Below are positions 13,621 to 22,296 of a DNA stretch of 35,747 nt, piece after piece. A program made the translations under genes and the position numbers. Source of the DNA: a virus. Position 1 is the stretch's first letter; every line of letters begins with the position of its first letter. The notes below the pieces were generated by a model. The model saw only the letters and a program-made list of their open reading frames with translations, did no database searches and was not told where the DNA came from. The stretch lies in the IMG/VR virus record IMGVR_UViG_3300032334_000391, positions 1 to 35,747 of that record, one strand, 5' to 3'.

Positions 13621-14589
13621 TTACACTCCTAGTGCGTCTTTGAGTTTCAGAGACTCTTCGTTCCAAACCTTCTTGCGTTGCCCACCCGTACCTGTGCCTT
13701 CAATTTCACCAGCGCCACGGGAGGCTGTCAACCCTGTAGTAGTTCCCAAAGCCTGACCTAAAGCCTCTGTGGAGGCAGAACCACCCACTTTAGACTTTAC
13801 AGGCAGGCTGGTAAATGTGTAAGCATACTGACCAGGTTTTGTCTCTGGGATTATGTTCATCTTGCTGGAGGGTTCAGCAGGCAAAAACGCACCCTGTTTA
13901 GGTTCTTCTATAGGCGCAACAAAAGAGCCTTCCGGCATGTACGCGCCCTTCTCAGACCCAGCAATTTTTGCCTCTTGCCTTGCCAACCGAGCATCTTCTG
14001 CTGTTGTTTGGTCTAACGGTGCTTCAACAGGAGGTGGCGTGTCAAAGGTTGGGGATTTCAAATAATCACCCAGAGCCTGCTCACCCGCACTGATAGCTAT
14101 CTGCTCTGGCGTTCTTTCTAAGGCGGCTTGGCCCGCAACAGAACCCAGAATCCTAGAACCAGTTTCACCACCCACTGTTGACGCAACAGTACCAGCGGCA
14201 GCGGCTTTTAGAATGTCATCAGGAGTGCCGCCACGCAGGGCAGTAGTTGCAGCGGAGCCAGATGCGGATGCTGCAATGTCTGCAAGCAAAGGACTTGCGC
14301 CAGCACCAGTTGCCTGCGCTCCAGCATAGCCGCTGGCTTGACCACCAGCGTAGCCAGTAGCGGCGGCAGTGGCAATTTGACCAACATCTCCACCGTTTGC
14401 GGCTTGCACCGCAGCACTAGCAATGGCTGTACCCGCAGCCTCGCTAACGCCAAACAAAACGCCCACCTCTGGGCCAGCGGCAATGATGGCTACAGCCTCA
14501 ATGATGGGCAGGGGATTTTTCTGGATGACATCAGACACATTGCTGATGGTTTTGCTAACGTCCTCAACTGCTTTGCTTACGCCACCCAT
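13621..14589 (-). CDS. Ala/Gly-rich internal virion-type protein
   Basis: 322 aa. Residues 28-160 are dominated by Ala, Gly and small residues (IIEAVAIIAAGPEVGVLFGV, then repeated GYAGGQASGYAGAQATG), with likely membrane-interacting helices; the rest is hydrophilic and probably extended. Such proteins are common in podovirus ejection modules. It follows the GNAT-like gene and precedes three further large proteins of similar type. Confidence 0.55.
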   Translation of the reverse strand: MGGVSKAVEDVSKTISNVSDVIQKNPLPIIEAVAIIAAGPEVGVLFGVSEAAGTAIASAAVQAANGGDVGQIATAAATGYAGGQASGYAGAQATGAGASPLLADIAASASGSAATTALRGGTPDDILKAAAAGTVASTVGGETGSRILGSVAGQAALERTPEQIAISAGEQALGDYLKSPTFDTPPPVEAPLDQTTAEDARLARQEAKIAGSEKGAYMPEGSFVAPIEEPKQGAFLPAEPSSKMNIIPETKPGQYAYTFTSLPVKSKVGGSASTEALGQALGTTTGLTASRGAGEIEGTGTGGQRKKVWNEESLKLKDALGV

Positions 14590-14590
14590 A

Positions 14591-14977
14591 TCAAGCTCCT
14601 ATCTCAATAGCAAATTCTGGCTCACCACTGACGCTTGGCTTCTGCTGGACACGGTACTTGATGCCAGCTTGGTCTAGCACTTTTGTCATCGTAGGGTTGG
14701 TGACTGTCGATGTAGCCTTCTTGAACCCAGCCTTCAACATGGCTTGGTGCAGCTTTTTCACGTTATCCACAACCTCGCGGGGGTTGTCGATGGTGGCAAT
14801 GTGTATCTCTGCCTGACCTGGGCCTTTGATGGTGTAAATCAACAGCGTGTTGCCAGAGCGCATGACGCGCATCTTGTTGCCGCTCACACCTTGCTGGAGG
14901 GCGGCATACGTCCTGTTGAAGTCGCCGCCAGTGCGCTCTACATCTTTGCGAATAATGTCTTGTGCGGTTGCTTTCAT
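14591..14977 (-). CDS. GNAT-fold-like small virion protein
   Basis: 128 aa, starting at 14977 overlapping the previous stop. NTLLIYTIKGPGQAEIHIAT (two strands) then VDNVKKLHQAMLKAGFKKATSTV followed by NPTMTKVLDQAG matches the strand-helix order of an acetyltransferase-like fold. GNAT-like proteins with lost activity occur in short-tailed phage virions, for example T7 gp13. The acetyl-CoA loop is not obvious, so a structural rather than catalytic role is likely. This is inference. Confidence 0.45.
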   Translation of the reverse strand: MKATAQDIIRKDVERTGGDFNRTYAALQQGVSGNKMRVMRSGNTLLIYTIKGPGQAEIHIATIDNPREVVDNVKKLHQAMLKAGFKKATSTVTNPTMTKVLDQAGIKYRVQQKPSVSGEPEFAIEIGA

Positions 14978-15315
14978 CACACCCCCAGAGCAGATGCTAT
15001 TTGTTGATGAATGGTCAGGTGAACACCCAACCAATCGTAGAAGTCATCTTCCACATTCCAATCTGCGTCCAACAACTGAAACGGGTTATCCAACACCAAG
15101 ATGGATGCCAGTGACTCATGCTCTTGGTTATGCACAAACAGCCAATCATCCAGGTTCTCAGTGCTGGCATCAATGATGGGGTACTTGGGGTACAAAATGT
15201 TTTGGTCAGCAAGCACTTGGGAGAACAGCCTGTGCTGCACCCCGTTTTCAAACAAAAACTGTCCTAGGCCGTCTTTGTCGCCAAACCGCACGTAGGACAA
15301 GTCATTCATGTTCAT
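14977..15315 (-). CDS. Hypothetical acidic protein
   Basis: 112 aa from the ATG at 15315. Acidic with aromatic residues (ENLDDWLFVHNQEHESLASILVLDNPFQLLDADWNVEDDFYDWLGVHLTIHQ would be too long to list as one motif; key residues are three DW pairs between 61 and 99). No family recognised. Coupled by overlap to the GNAT-like gene after it, and one base after the fibre gene before it. Confidence 0.65.
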   Translation of the reverse strand: MNMNDLSYVRFGDKDGLGQFLFENGVQHRLFSQVLADQNILYPKYPIIDASTENLDDWLFVHNQEHESLASILVLDNPFQLLDADWNVEDDFYDWLGVHLTIHQQIASALGV

Positions 15316-15316
15316 T

Positions 15317-16681
15317 TTAGAACGTCCCTGATGTGCCGTTGCGTCCAAATGTGTTACCAATAATCATCCAGTTTGCATTATCTGATTGCAGTTGAAGCCC
15401 GTCATATTGATAGCTTAAAACCTTGCTAGATTGTCCATCAATTAGTTGTGATGACGTGGTAAGAATGGTTACGGTGTTGGCTGTACTGTCTACTTTTTTG
15501 ATGATGTAAACCTGTCCTGTTGCGCCAACAGCAGTAGGAAGCGTGAGCGAAAACGACGCAGTGCTTGCATTGCCAAGCACAGTGTAATCAAGTGTTGTCA
15601 GCGTGTATGCGCCTGTTTTTGTTGTTAATGCCTGTCGGACACCCGCCGTTGTTGTAATTCCGTTAAGCGCAGTTGTACTTGTTGCGCCAGATACAGACGA
15701 ACCAATATTAATTGTTGTTGTCGAGCCGCTTAAACCGTTTGCGCCAAAATTTATGGTTTTGGTTGAGCCTGATGCTGTAGCACCAGAAGCAATGTTGGTT
15801 GTTCCAGATACAGTAGATTGTCCAAACGTGTTTGTTCCCGTTTGACTTGTTCCACCAAAAGTGATTGTTCCAGAAGCTAATGATGTGGCTGAAATGCCAC
15901 CATTAAAAGTAACAGTGCTAGTTCCAGTTGCAGAACCAATGTTTACTACTGTAGTAGACCCAGATAATCCACCCGTACCAATATTTACAGTAGTAGTATT
16001 TCCAGACGAAGTTGCTCCTGTTGCAACATTTACTGTTTGACTTGCGGCTGATTGACCAAAAGTAAGAGCTCCTGTTTGCGATGTGCCGCCAATAGTTGAA
16101 GAGCCAGTTGTTTGTGCTGTTGCCTGAATTCCTGCTGCTGGGCCGCTTAAAGTAAAATTTCCAGCCGCAATGGTTATGCCAGAGTTGTAAGTTTGCAGGG
16201 CGGTAAATGTTTGCGCCAAACCCAGTACAGCAAATGTTGAACCACTTAAAGTTGGCAAATTGTAAGTAAACGTTGTTCCAGTAGTTAATCCACTAAGTTG
16301 AAATTGCGCTTGCTTGGTTGAGTCTACATCGTCTTGCAACGTAAATACGTTGTCTTTGACCGTAATACTTGTGCTGTTAACCGTACCGCCCGTGATGGTT
16401 ACGGCATTGGCGTTTTGGATAGACATCGTACCCAAACCTGTCACGGCACTATTGGCAATGCTGATAGTTACGTTGGCTACGCTTGTAGCCTGTCCTTGAG
16501 CGTTGATTGTGACCTGAGGTACTGTTGATGCGTCTCCGTAAATGCCAGCAGTTACAGCGGTGTTGGCAAGCGCAATCGTGCCCGTGGTGGTGATAGGGCC
16601 ACCCGTCAAACCTGTGCCTGTTGCTATGTTGGTAACGGTTCCTCCGCTACCACCTCCTGCTGAACTTACGGTCTTTAACAT
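15317..16681 (-). CDS. Tail fibre protein with tandem repeats
   Basis: 454 aa, Ser/Thr/Gly-rich and almost wholly beta-strand. The N-terminus (GGTVTNIATGTGLTGGPITTTGTIAL) is a motif frequent in phage fibres. Two copies of a roughly 65-residue unit at about 197-262 and 275-341 share FGGTSQTG...TFGQS...ASGAT...GGLSGSTT..NIGS with a period of 78 residues. The C-terminal domain (about 355-454, SFSLTLPTAVGATGQVYIIKK) is a receptor-binding-type tip. Likely host recognition. The fibre body is more AT-rich than the first 100 residues. Confidence 0.75.
   Translation of the reverse strand: MLKTVSSAGGGSGGTVTNIATGTGLTGGPITTTGTIALANTAVTAGIYGDASTVPQVTINAQGQATSVANVTISIANSAVTGLGTMSIQNANAVTITGGTVNSTSITVKDNVFTLQDDVDSTKQAQFQLSGLTTGTTFTYNLPTLSGSTFAVLGLAQTFTALQTYNSGITIAAGNFTLSGPAAGIQATAQTTGSSTIGGTSQTGALTFGQSAASQTVNVATGATSSGNTTTVNIGTGGLSGSTTVVNIGSATGTSTVTFNGGISATSLASGTITFGGTSQTGTNTFGQSTVSGTTNIASGATASGSTKTINFGANGLSGSTTTINIGSSVSGATSTTALNGITTTAGVRQALTTKTGAYTLTTLDYTVLGNASTASFSLTLPTAVGATGQVYIIKKVDSTANTVTILTTSSQLIDGQSSKVLSYQYDGLQLQSDNANWMIIGNTFGRNGTSGTF
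15657..16084 (-). repeat. Tandem protein repeats inside fibre gene
   Basis: Two degenerate copies of a fibre unit, coding for residues about 197-262 and 275-341 of the 454-aa fibre (plus-strand coordinates about 15657-16093). Protein repeats are clear; the DNA copies have drifted. Confidence 0.6.
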
Positions 16682-16683
16682 GG

Positions 16684-17013
16684 TTACATTCCATCCCCAG
16701 GCGTGATGTACACCGCAGCGGTGCTGCTGCCAGTGATGCCTGTAAAGTAAGCGTTAGGGACAAACGACAGAATCTCATCTGTGCCAGCCAGCAGCGGATA
16801 AGCAGGGCCAGTGCTGGTCACGACAACCGCGCTGTTGGTAGCGTCAGTAGACGCAACACCGTAGCCAAGAAACACAGTGACGCTGCCGCTGTTGATGATG
16901 CGGTACTGATTGCCGCCGAGAGTAGTAGACAGAGCTTGCACGGGCGAGGGTGCAGTCACAGCAGCGGTGAACACCACCGTGTTGCCTGTCCTGGTAAATG
17001 CGTTGGTACTCAT
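16684..17013 (-). CDS. Small beta-rich virion-type protein
   Basis: 109 aa from the ATG at 17013 (overlaps the previous stop). Beta-rich: GNTVVFTAAVTAPSPVQALS, QYRIINSGSVTVFLGYGVAS, LLAGTDEILSFVPNAYFTGI, ending VYITPGDGM. Similar in size and end to the protein at 8178-8528. Likely a structural accessory of the fibre or head region. Function unknown. Confidence 0.65.
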   Translation of the reverse strand: MSTNAFTRTGNTVVFTAAVTAPSPVQALSTTLGGNQYRIINSGSVTVFLGYGVASTDATNSAVVVTSTGPAYPLLAGTDEILSFVPNAYFTGITGSSTAAVYITPGDGM

Positions 17014-17450
17014 GCACGCTCTCCTGTGGGCCAGTTCTGTGTAGTCACCACTGTAGCCAAGGTAGGCACATCTGTACAGGCGGTGATAGCCGCAACCAAA
17101 CGAGTGCATTCTGCCAGCACAGCAGCGCGGTAGGTAGCCGTGTCAGCAGGAATGTCCACGCTGCGCTCCACTTTGCGGATGACCATCCAATCGGTCTGCG
17201 CCAGCAGTTTGTTGGCGGTGTCCTTGACTTGCGTTGACCACAGAGTCTTGAGGCTATCCAAGTCTTTGGGATTGTCCACGCCCCAATAAAAACGGTCATC
17301 GTAGGTCACCGTGGTGTCAGCCACTTCTGTGATGCCGATGGCGTTCTTCTCTTCAATATTGGTCAGGCGCAACCAATTGGCGGGATAGCAAGTGCCATCT
17401 ACCTCGAAAGGCGCGTCAAGTTGCAGGGGTTGTCCGTTGAGTAAAAACAT
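17010..17450 (-). CDS. Tail fibre assembly chaperone-like
   Basis: 146 aa. The middle and C-terminal half (NKLLAQTDWMVIRKVERSVDIPADTATYRAAVLAE) contains the LLAxTDW(M/Y)VIRxxE...IPxxxxxYRxAL signature of phage tail-fibre assembly/chaperone proteins. Placement directly between fibre genes supports it. It would help folding or trimerisation of the neighbouring fibres and may not remain in the virion. Confidence 0.7.
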   Translation of the reverse strand: MFLLNGQPLQLDAPFEVDGTCYPANWLRLTNIEEKNAIGITEVADTTVTYDDRFYWGVDNPKDLDSLKTLWSTQVKDTANKLLAQTDWMVIRKVERSVDIPADTATYRAAVLAECTRLVAAITACTDVPTLATVVTTQNWPTGERA

Positions 17451-17453
17451 GAG

Positions 17454-19691
17454 TTACCTCGCTAAAGAATACTTGAATGGGTTTTCGGCAAAGCAGGCGT
17501 AAATATACGTTCCACCGCTGGCGTTTCTAGATACTGTTGTAGTTCGTAACTTAAAACCGTTTGAAAGAATATCAAGCTGGTCGCCCGTTCCTTCACTTGT
17601 AGAAGAATTGGGACTTAAATCTTTGGTGGCTACGTTGTAGGTATCTCTTGATGTATCAAAAACAAACCAATCACCAGTGCTATCAGTGCGTTTTATCAGC
17701 ACATATCTTGGCCTAAATCCAAGAAACACAAACGGTCCATCCGCAGAGCCATTGCCTGTGTAGCTGCCAATTGCGCTGTATCCTGCTATTGCTGCAAAGC
17801 AATAAGCAAGAAAATCTCCAACAGGTGTAAATTGACCCGTCACAATTTGCACTGTAGTTGAACTAACTACAAGCCAATCAACACCTACTGTATCAGCACC
17901 ATTGGTTGCATTTAGATAAACAGATTGTTTTGCAGTTAATGCATTAGTCCACACTTGCCAATTGCCTGTGCTTTCTTTGCGCTTGATGATGACAAAACCG
18001 GGCGTTACATTGAGGCCGTGACCAAAAGTAAAAGTGCCTGATGGCGCGGTGTAAGTTGCAGCACTAAACCCAGCCGTGGTGTTTGCGCTTACCGTGCTAG
18101 TGACTGACCCCACATTATTGGTTACTGCTGTACCGCCAGCTTTCCATTGCCATGCAACATAGGTGGCTGCATTGGTGTTCATTTTTGCCAAAGTGCCAAT
18201 GGTAAAGCCTGTGCTGCCAAATGCAGTCAGCCCTGTTGTTTGCGTAGTTTCTGCCGCCGTGGTGTTGCTTACCATGTCTTTAGTAGCGCCGCGCACAACG
18301 TCATATAAAGCATGGTCAGTAGCGCCACTTCTGCCTTTGACCCATACAAAATCAGGTTGAAATGATGTGGTGTTGATTGTGTTGGCAATTGTCAAAGTTG
18401 CGCCTGTACCCGTGTATGTCGTAGCCGCCATGTACACCGCGCCGTTGGGTATCGTAGGCGTGGTCAGGTTGTAGGTGTTCAGCGCAACAAAGCCGCTTGG
18501 CGGGGTGTAGGTAAATGGACGCTGACCGGCATTGAGGCTTGCCGTCGTCGATGCTGCTGTGCTGACGTAGAAGAAATATGGCCCAGATGTTAGTCCGGTT
18601 GCAATGCTAGTGAAAGAACTGCCGTTGGTCGTGTAGTCAAAAGCACCAGTTGTGGCGTTGAATCTAAAACCATATGTCAGTCCAGTTGTCACCGTTTGGC
18701 TTGTTGACACTGCTGTTGAATACAGCGCAACAGTAGACGTTCCTCCAGTTGAGGTAATTTCCCAATAGCTGCTGCCGGACAATGCCATTGTTCCAATGCC
18801 GACACTTGATGCTGGGTAATCAAGATTCCCGTTTGTTGGAACGTTTGTTCTTCCCTGCCAAAGTGGGTTCCATGTTGGATAGTTTGCCTCTGTCGCGCTT
18901 GTCAGCGTTGGCACATCCGTCATGGAGTCGTAGGTCACTCCAGCGGTCACGCTGAGGTTGTTCACCGTCCAGGTGTTGCCGTTGCCGCTAGAGTCAGTAC
19001 CTAGCGCAGCAGCAGTAGCGTAGCTGTTGAACTTGAGGTAGAACCCGTTTGTGCCGTATGTGCCCGTGTATGCAGTTGGTTGCCATACGCCGTTAGTGCT
19101 GATTGCCCCAAAGCTGGATGGGGTCAGGGCTTGACCGTCAATGGCATTAAATTCTGTGATATACCCATCATAAAAAGTAGAAGCATTGTTATTCCAATTT
19201 GTGCCAATTCTATTATTTGAATTGGCATAAAGTAATGCTGTATTTGCATTTTGTGCAGGGTAGTTTGCAGTAGAGAATGCAGTTACTTGAACTCCATTTA
19301 CATAAATTTTAACCCTATTTGATGCGGTAGCTTGCGTGGTATCAATGGCAACAACAATGTGATACCAAGCGGAAGGGTCACGAAATAATTGAGTGGTTGT
19401 AATAGAAGATGTTACACCGCCCACTTGAACATTAAAAGCATTAGATGCAAAATTTAATCCAGCATCAAATCCTGATGAGCCATCATACCCTGCAATAACA
19501 TAAAGATATGTTGCGCTTAAATTTCCAAGTTTTGCCCAAAAACTAAATGTTTGAATTTGACGGGACGTTCCACCAGTGCTAAATGTCCGACTCAAATTGG
19601 CGCTTGCGCTGCTACGAAACCGCGCAGAACGGGCAATGGTGTACGCACCACCGCCTGTGGATTTTAGGAATACGTCTTTGCTGGCGAACAT
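17454..19691 (-). CDS. LamG-domain tail fibre/receptor-binding protein
   Basis: 745 aa. Residues about 25-190 form a LamG/concanavalin-like jelly roll (TFSFWAKLGNLSATYLYVIA, WYHIVVAIDTTQA, VKIYVNGVQV, YDGYITEFNAIDGQALTPSSFG). A SPRY-like part follows (SGSSYWEITSTGG, TYGFRFNATTGAFDYT). The C-terminal 300 residues hold three copies of a unit with FxPxFVWVKGR / VTPGFVIIKRK / FRPRYVLIKRT and a following W, as in the DUF7483 family. All point to glycan binding on the host surface. The LamG-coding part (about 19140-19680) is clearly more AT-rich than the middle, which suggests domain exchange. Confidence 0.78.
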   Translation of the reverse strand: MFASKDVFLKSTGGGAYTIARSARFRSSASANLSRTFSTGGTSRQIQTFSFWAKLGNLSATYLYVIAGYDGSSGFDAGLNFASNAFNVQVGGVTSSITTTQLFRDPSAWYHIVVAIDTTQATASNRVKIYVNGVQVTAFSTANYPAQNANTALLYANSNNRIGTNWNNNASTFYDGYITEFNAIDGQALTPSSFGAISTNGVWQPTAYTGTYGTNGFYLKFNSYATAAALGTDSSGNGNTWTVNNLSVTAGVTYDSMTDVPTLTSATEANYPTWNPLWQGRTNVPTNGNLDYPASSVGIGTMALSGSSYWEITSTGGTSTVALYSTAVSTSQTVTTGLTYGFRFNATTGAFDYTTNGSSFTSIATGLTSGPYFFYVSTAASTTASLNAGQRPFTYTPPSGFVALNTYNLTTPTIPNGAVYMAATTYTGTGATLTIANTINTTSFQPDFVWVKGRSGATDHALYDVVRGATKDMVSNTTAAETTQTTGLTAFGSTGFTIGTLAKMNTNAATYVAWQWKAGGTAVTNNVGSVTSTVSANTTAGFSAATYTAPSGTFTFGHGLNVTPGFVIIKRKESTGNWQVWTNALTAKQSVYLNATNGADTVGVDWLVVSSTTVQIVTGQFTPVGDFLAYCFAAIAGYSAIGSYTGNGSADGPFVFLGFRPRYVLIKRTDSTGDWFVFDTSRDTYNVATKDLSPNSSTSEGTGDQLDILSNGFKLRTTTVSRNASGGTYIYACFAENPFKYSLAR

Positions 19692-20293
19692 TATGCGTAT
19701 GCCTGTGCAAAGTTGCCGTACCAGTTAGTGCCGTCACTGATAAAAGTCAGGATGTCCCAACGGCTGGCTGTAGTGGTGATGGTAGGAGCAGTGTTGCTAG
19801 GCCACTTCACACTAGTGAACGTAGCGGTAAAGCCGCCTGCACCTGTGCTGAGAATCAAGATAAATGACTTACTGGCCCCTACAGCAGGCATAGTAAACGT
19901 GCAATTACCTGTGAGGGTACAGGTCTGCACAGTGCCCGTCACAAGCGAGATGGTTTGAGCAGTGCTGCTGTTACCAATAGCGTTGAGTGTCTCTACGTAG
20001 TTGGTGACCGTCACGTTGGCAGTAGTGAGGTTGCCCAGGCTGGTTGCAGTGCTGCCGAGAGAGACAGACGTATTGCCCAGCGTCACCGAGCTATTTGCCA
20101 GCAAGTTGTTGGGGAAAGCCGTGCCTGCGCTGCTGATGGTGACGTTAGCCAACGTCATGTTGTTGAGCGTGGTGACGGTGTTTCCTAGCTGGATAGCCGT
20201 GTTCCCCAACGTGATGGGTGTAGCAAAGTTGCTATCTAAGTTGGACAACGGAATAGCCGCTGTAGCCGTGCCAAAAGTATAGGGAACTGCCAT
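19691..20293 (-). CDS. Repeat-containing fibre protein
   Basis: 200 aa, sharing one base with the next gene start. Two copies of a unit: ITLGNTAIQLGNTVTTLNNM followed by TLANVTI (about 31-57), and VTLGNTSVSLGSTATSLGNL then TTANVTV (about 70-97). The C-terminal half (GNCTFTMPAVGASKSFILIL, SRWDILTFISDGTNWYGNFA) is the common fibre tip fold found in many aquatic phages. It is likely a short adaptor or fibre between tail hub and the LamG fibre. Confidence 0.7.
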   Translation of the reverse strand: MAVPYTFGTATAAIPLSNLDSNFATPITLGNTAIQLGNTVTTLNNMTLANVTISSAGTAFPNNLLANSSVTLGNTSVSLGSTATSLGNLTTANVTVTNYVETLNAIGNSSTAQTISLVTGTVQTCTLTGNCTFTMPAVGASKSFILILSTGAGGFTATFTSVKWPSNTAPTITTTASRWDILTFISDGTNWYGNFAQAYA

Positions 20294-22294
20294 TTAGAAC
20301 CTCACTCTCAATTCATGTTCAAACTCAAACGTGTTGTACACAAAACCAGCACTGTTACTGGTAATGGTCAATCCTAGATACTTGCCGTACTGCTGCGCGT
20401 CACTCTTGTACAGAGCGTACCCGTTGGAAATCAGCCAGCCAATGGCTGCATTGCTGTTGTTTTTCCAAGGAATGGTGGTAAAGCTATTGTTATACCAAGT
20501 GACCGAATTGTCTAGTGTGTAGACGGGGCTGGAGCCAGATTCACTGTCCACCGTGGCATACAAACTAGAGGCATTGGTCAGGGTAGCCTCAATACCAAAC
20601 TTGAGCGCCTGCTTGGTGCGGATGCTGTCGCCCATAGGCATCAGGGCCGTGCGGATGGTGGAGGCGACATTGCCCGTGGCGTTGCCGTACAGTTTGTACA
20701 GGTCAGTGCCTGTAGTCCCGTAGAGGTTAATCACCCCGCTAAACGGGACAGAGGTGATGTATGTCAACGCGCCCTGGCTGGTGATGAACCATTTCTTCTC
20801 AAAAAACACCGCTTGGATGGGCCGAGGAGAGGACAGCGGGTCGTTGTAGGTGAAGGAGAACGCCGCGCACAGGATGTTGTTGAGCAGGACTTGCCCGCCC
20901 GTGACGGGCTGGGTGAAGTCAATGTACGGGAAGATGCCGTCCAGTTGGTCAGAAATCTTGCTGGTGGTGGAGCCGACCAGGGCGTACATGCCGTAGTCGT
21001 TCATGAACAGGACAGAGCGGAAGTACGGGAAGATGCCGTACACCCGCTTAGTACCTATACTGGCGCTGACGTTGGTGTTGGTAAACAAGGTCACGCCCGT
21101 GTTGGACACCCGCAAGTCAGAGAAAACGTTGATGCTGTCATCACCAAACACGTATAGAAAGTTGTTGGCAGACAGCAAGGCCTGAATATTGCCGTGCAGA
21201 GTGGAGTCTGTGATGGTGAAAGACCCCGCAGACACGGATGTGAAGTCGCTGACGCTGGTGGCAGAGGAGTAATACACCGTCCTGCCCGCAGCTACCCATG
21301 ACCGCCCCGAGAAGGTGGCTACATCCACAATCTTGTCGGTGTTGACAATGGCTGTGGCGGTTGCACCCGTACCTGGTGAGGGGCTGCTGTCAGTGATGAC
21401 CACCGTCACGTTGGATGCAGAGGTGTATCCAGCCCCTGCGTTGGTCATGATGACCTGAGTAATCTGCCCGCCGGACACGATAGCGTTGCCGATAGCCCGT
21501 GTTGTCCAGCCAGTGCCGTCACCGATAGTCACCGTGACGTTGGCAGAGTTGCTATAGCCCGTGCCCAAGGTGTTCATCACCACCGACACCGTGCCTGTCT
21601 TGAACGTGACCAGAGAAGCCACCGCCGTGGCGCTGGTAGTGGCTCCACCGCCGCTGATGGTCACGGTAGGCGCGGCTGTGTAGCCTTGACCACCGTTGGT
21701 GAGGGTAATTGCCGTGACAACGCCGCTGCCTATGGTCACAGTAGCCGTTGCTTGCACGTTGCCTGTTAGCTCTTGTGGGGCAGAAATGGTGATGCTGGGC
21801 GTGCTGGAATAGCCTGCGCCAGCGTTTCTGATGCCAATAGCGCCTACAGAACCAATACTGGACAGGTTGCCGCCATCCCAAGAAAACAAGCCCTTGTCAG
21901 GGTCACCAATGATGACTTTCTGGTTTTTGTACTGGGCTGTGGTTACGCCTGACGCAGAAAACGTGCCCGCAGCGGCAATGTTTCCAAGCGTGGAGCTTGT
22001 GACGTTGAAATATTGCGCTGCACCATTGGATTGAAACGCCACCACATAGTCACTGACGTTGATGTTTGCAGAATTGAGCGTGGTGACCGTGTTGCCAAAA
22101 GCAACAGCGGCATTGCCAGAGTCTCTGACCGTCAACTGCGCGGGGGTGACTTTGATGTTGCCAAACCCGATGGGCATGGCGTTCTCTATCCAGGCGAATT
22201 CATCCTCTTTGATAGCCGTTCTGTTGGCTTTGGTGTTAAGAGTGGTGAAATTCTTAACAACAGCATAAGACTTCTTTTGCTCTGCTGCTGCCAT
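20294..22294 (-). CDS. Tail hub/stabilisation protein with Ig-like repeats
   Basis: 666 aa. The N-terminus (NRTAIKEDEFAWIENAMPIGFGNIKVTPA) and the beta-propeller-like rest (SFSGRSWVAAGRTVYYSS, ANNFLYVFGDDSINVFS, YFRSVLFMNDYGMYALVG) resemble P22 gp10-type tail nozzle or packaged-DNA stabilisation proteins. Residues about 155-310 hold four units of about 43 residues, each beginning GxGY followed by a VTI strand, at 159, 203, 245 and 288: an inserted Ig-like or adhesin-like array. Position after the adaptor gene fits a tail-tube closing role. Confidence 0.7.
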   Translation of the reverse strand: MAAAEQKKSYAVVKNFTTLNTKANRTAIKEDEFAWIENAMPIGFGNIKVTPAQLTVRDSGNAAVAFGNTVTTLNSANINVSDYVVAFQSNGAAQYFNVTSSTLGNIAAAGTFSASGVTTAQYKNQKVIIGDPDKGLFSWDGGNLSSIGSVGAIGIRNAGAGYSSTPSITISAPQELTGNVQATATVTIGSGVVTAITLTNGGQGYTAAPTVTISGGGATTSATAVASLVTFKTGTVSVVMNTLGTGYSNSANVTVTIGDGTGWTTRAIGNAIVSGGQITQVIMTNAGAGYTSASNVTVVITDSSPSPGTGATATAIVNTDKIVDVATFSGRSWVAAGRTVYYSSATSVSDFTSVSAGSFTITDSTLHGNIQALLSANNFLYVFGDDSINVFSDLRVSNTGVTLFTNTNVSASIGTKRVYGIFPYFRSVLFMNDYGMYALVGSTTSKISDQLDGIFPYIDFTQPVTGGQVLLNNILCAAFSFTYNDPLSSPRPIQAVFFEKKWFITSQGALTYITSVPFSGVINLYGTTGTDLYKLYGNATGNVASTIRTALMPMGDSIRTKQALKFGIEATLTNASSLYATVDSESGSSPVYTLDNSVTWYNNSFTTIPWKNNSNAAIGWLISNGYALYKSDAQQYGKYLGLTITSNSAGFVYNTFEFEHELRVRF

Positions 22295-22296
22295 GA

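Noticed and set aside
13618-13666. Longer start for the 347-aa internal protein
   Set aside because: The extension lies inside the preceding gene and has no ribosome binding site; ATG at 13618 fits the border.
15317-20293. Diversity-generating retroelement acting on fibre genes
   Set aside because: Fibre repeats and variable-looking ends exist, but no reverse transcriptase or template repeat was seen.
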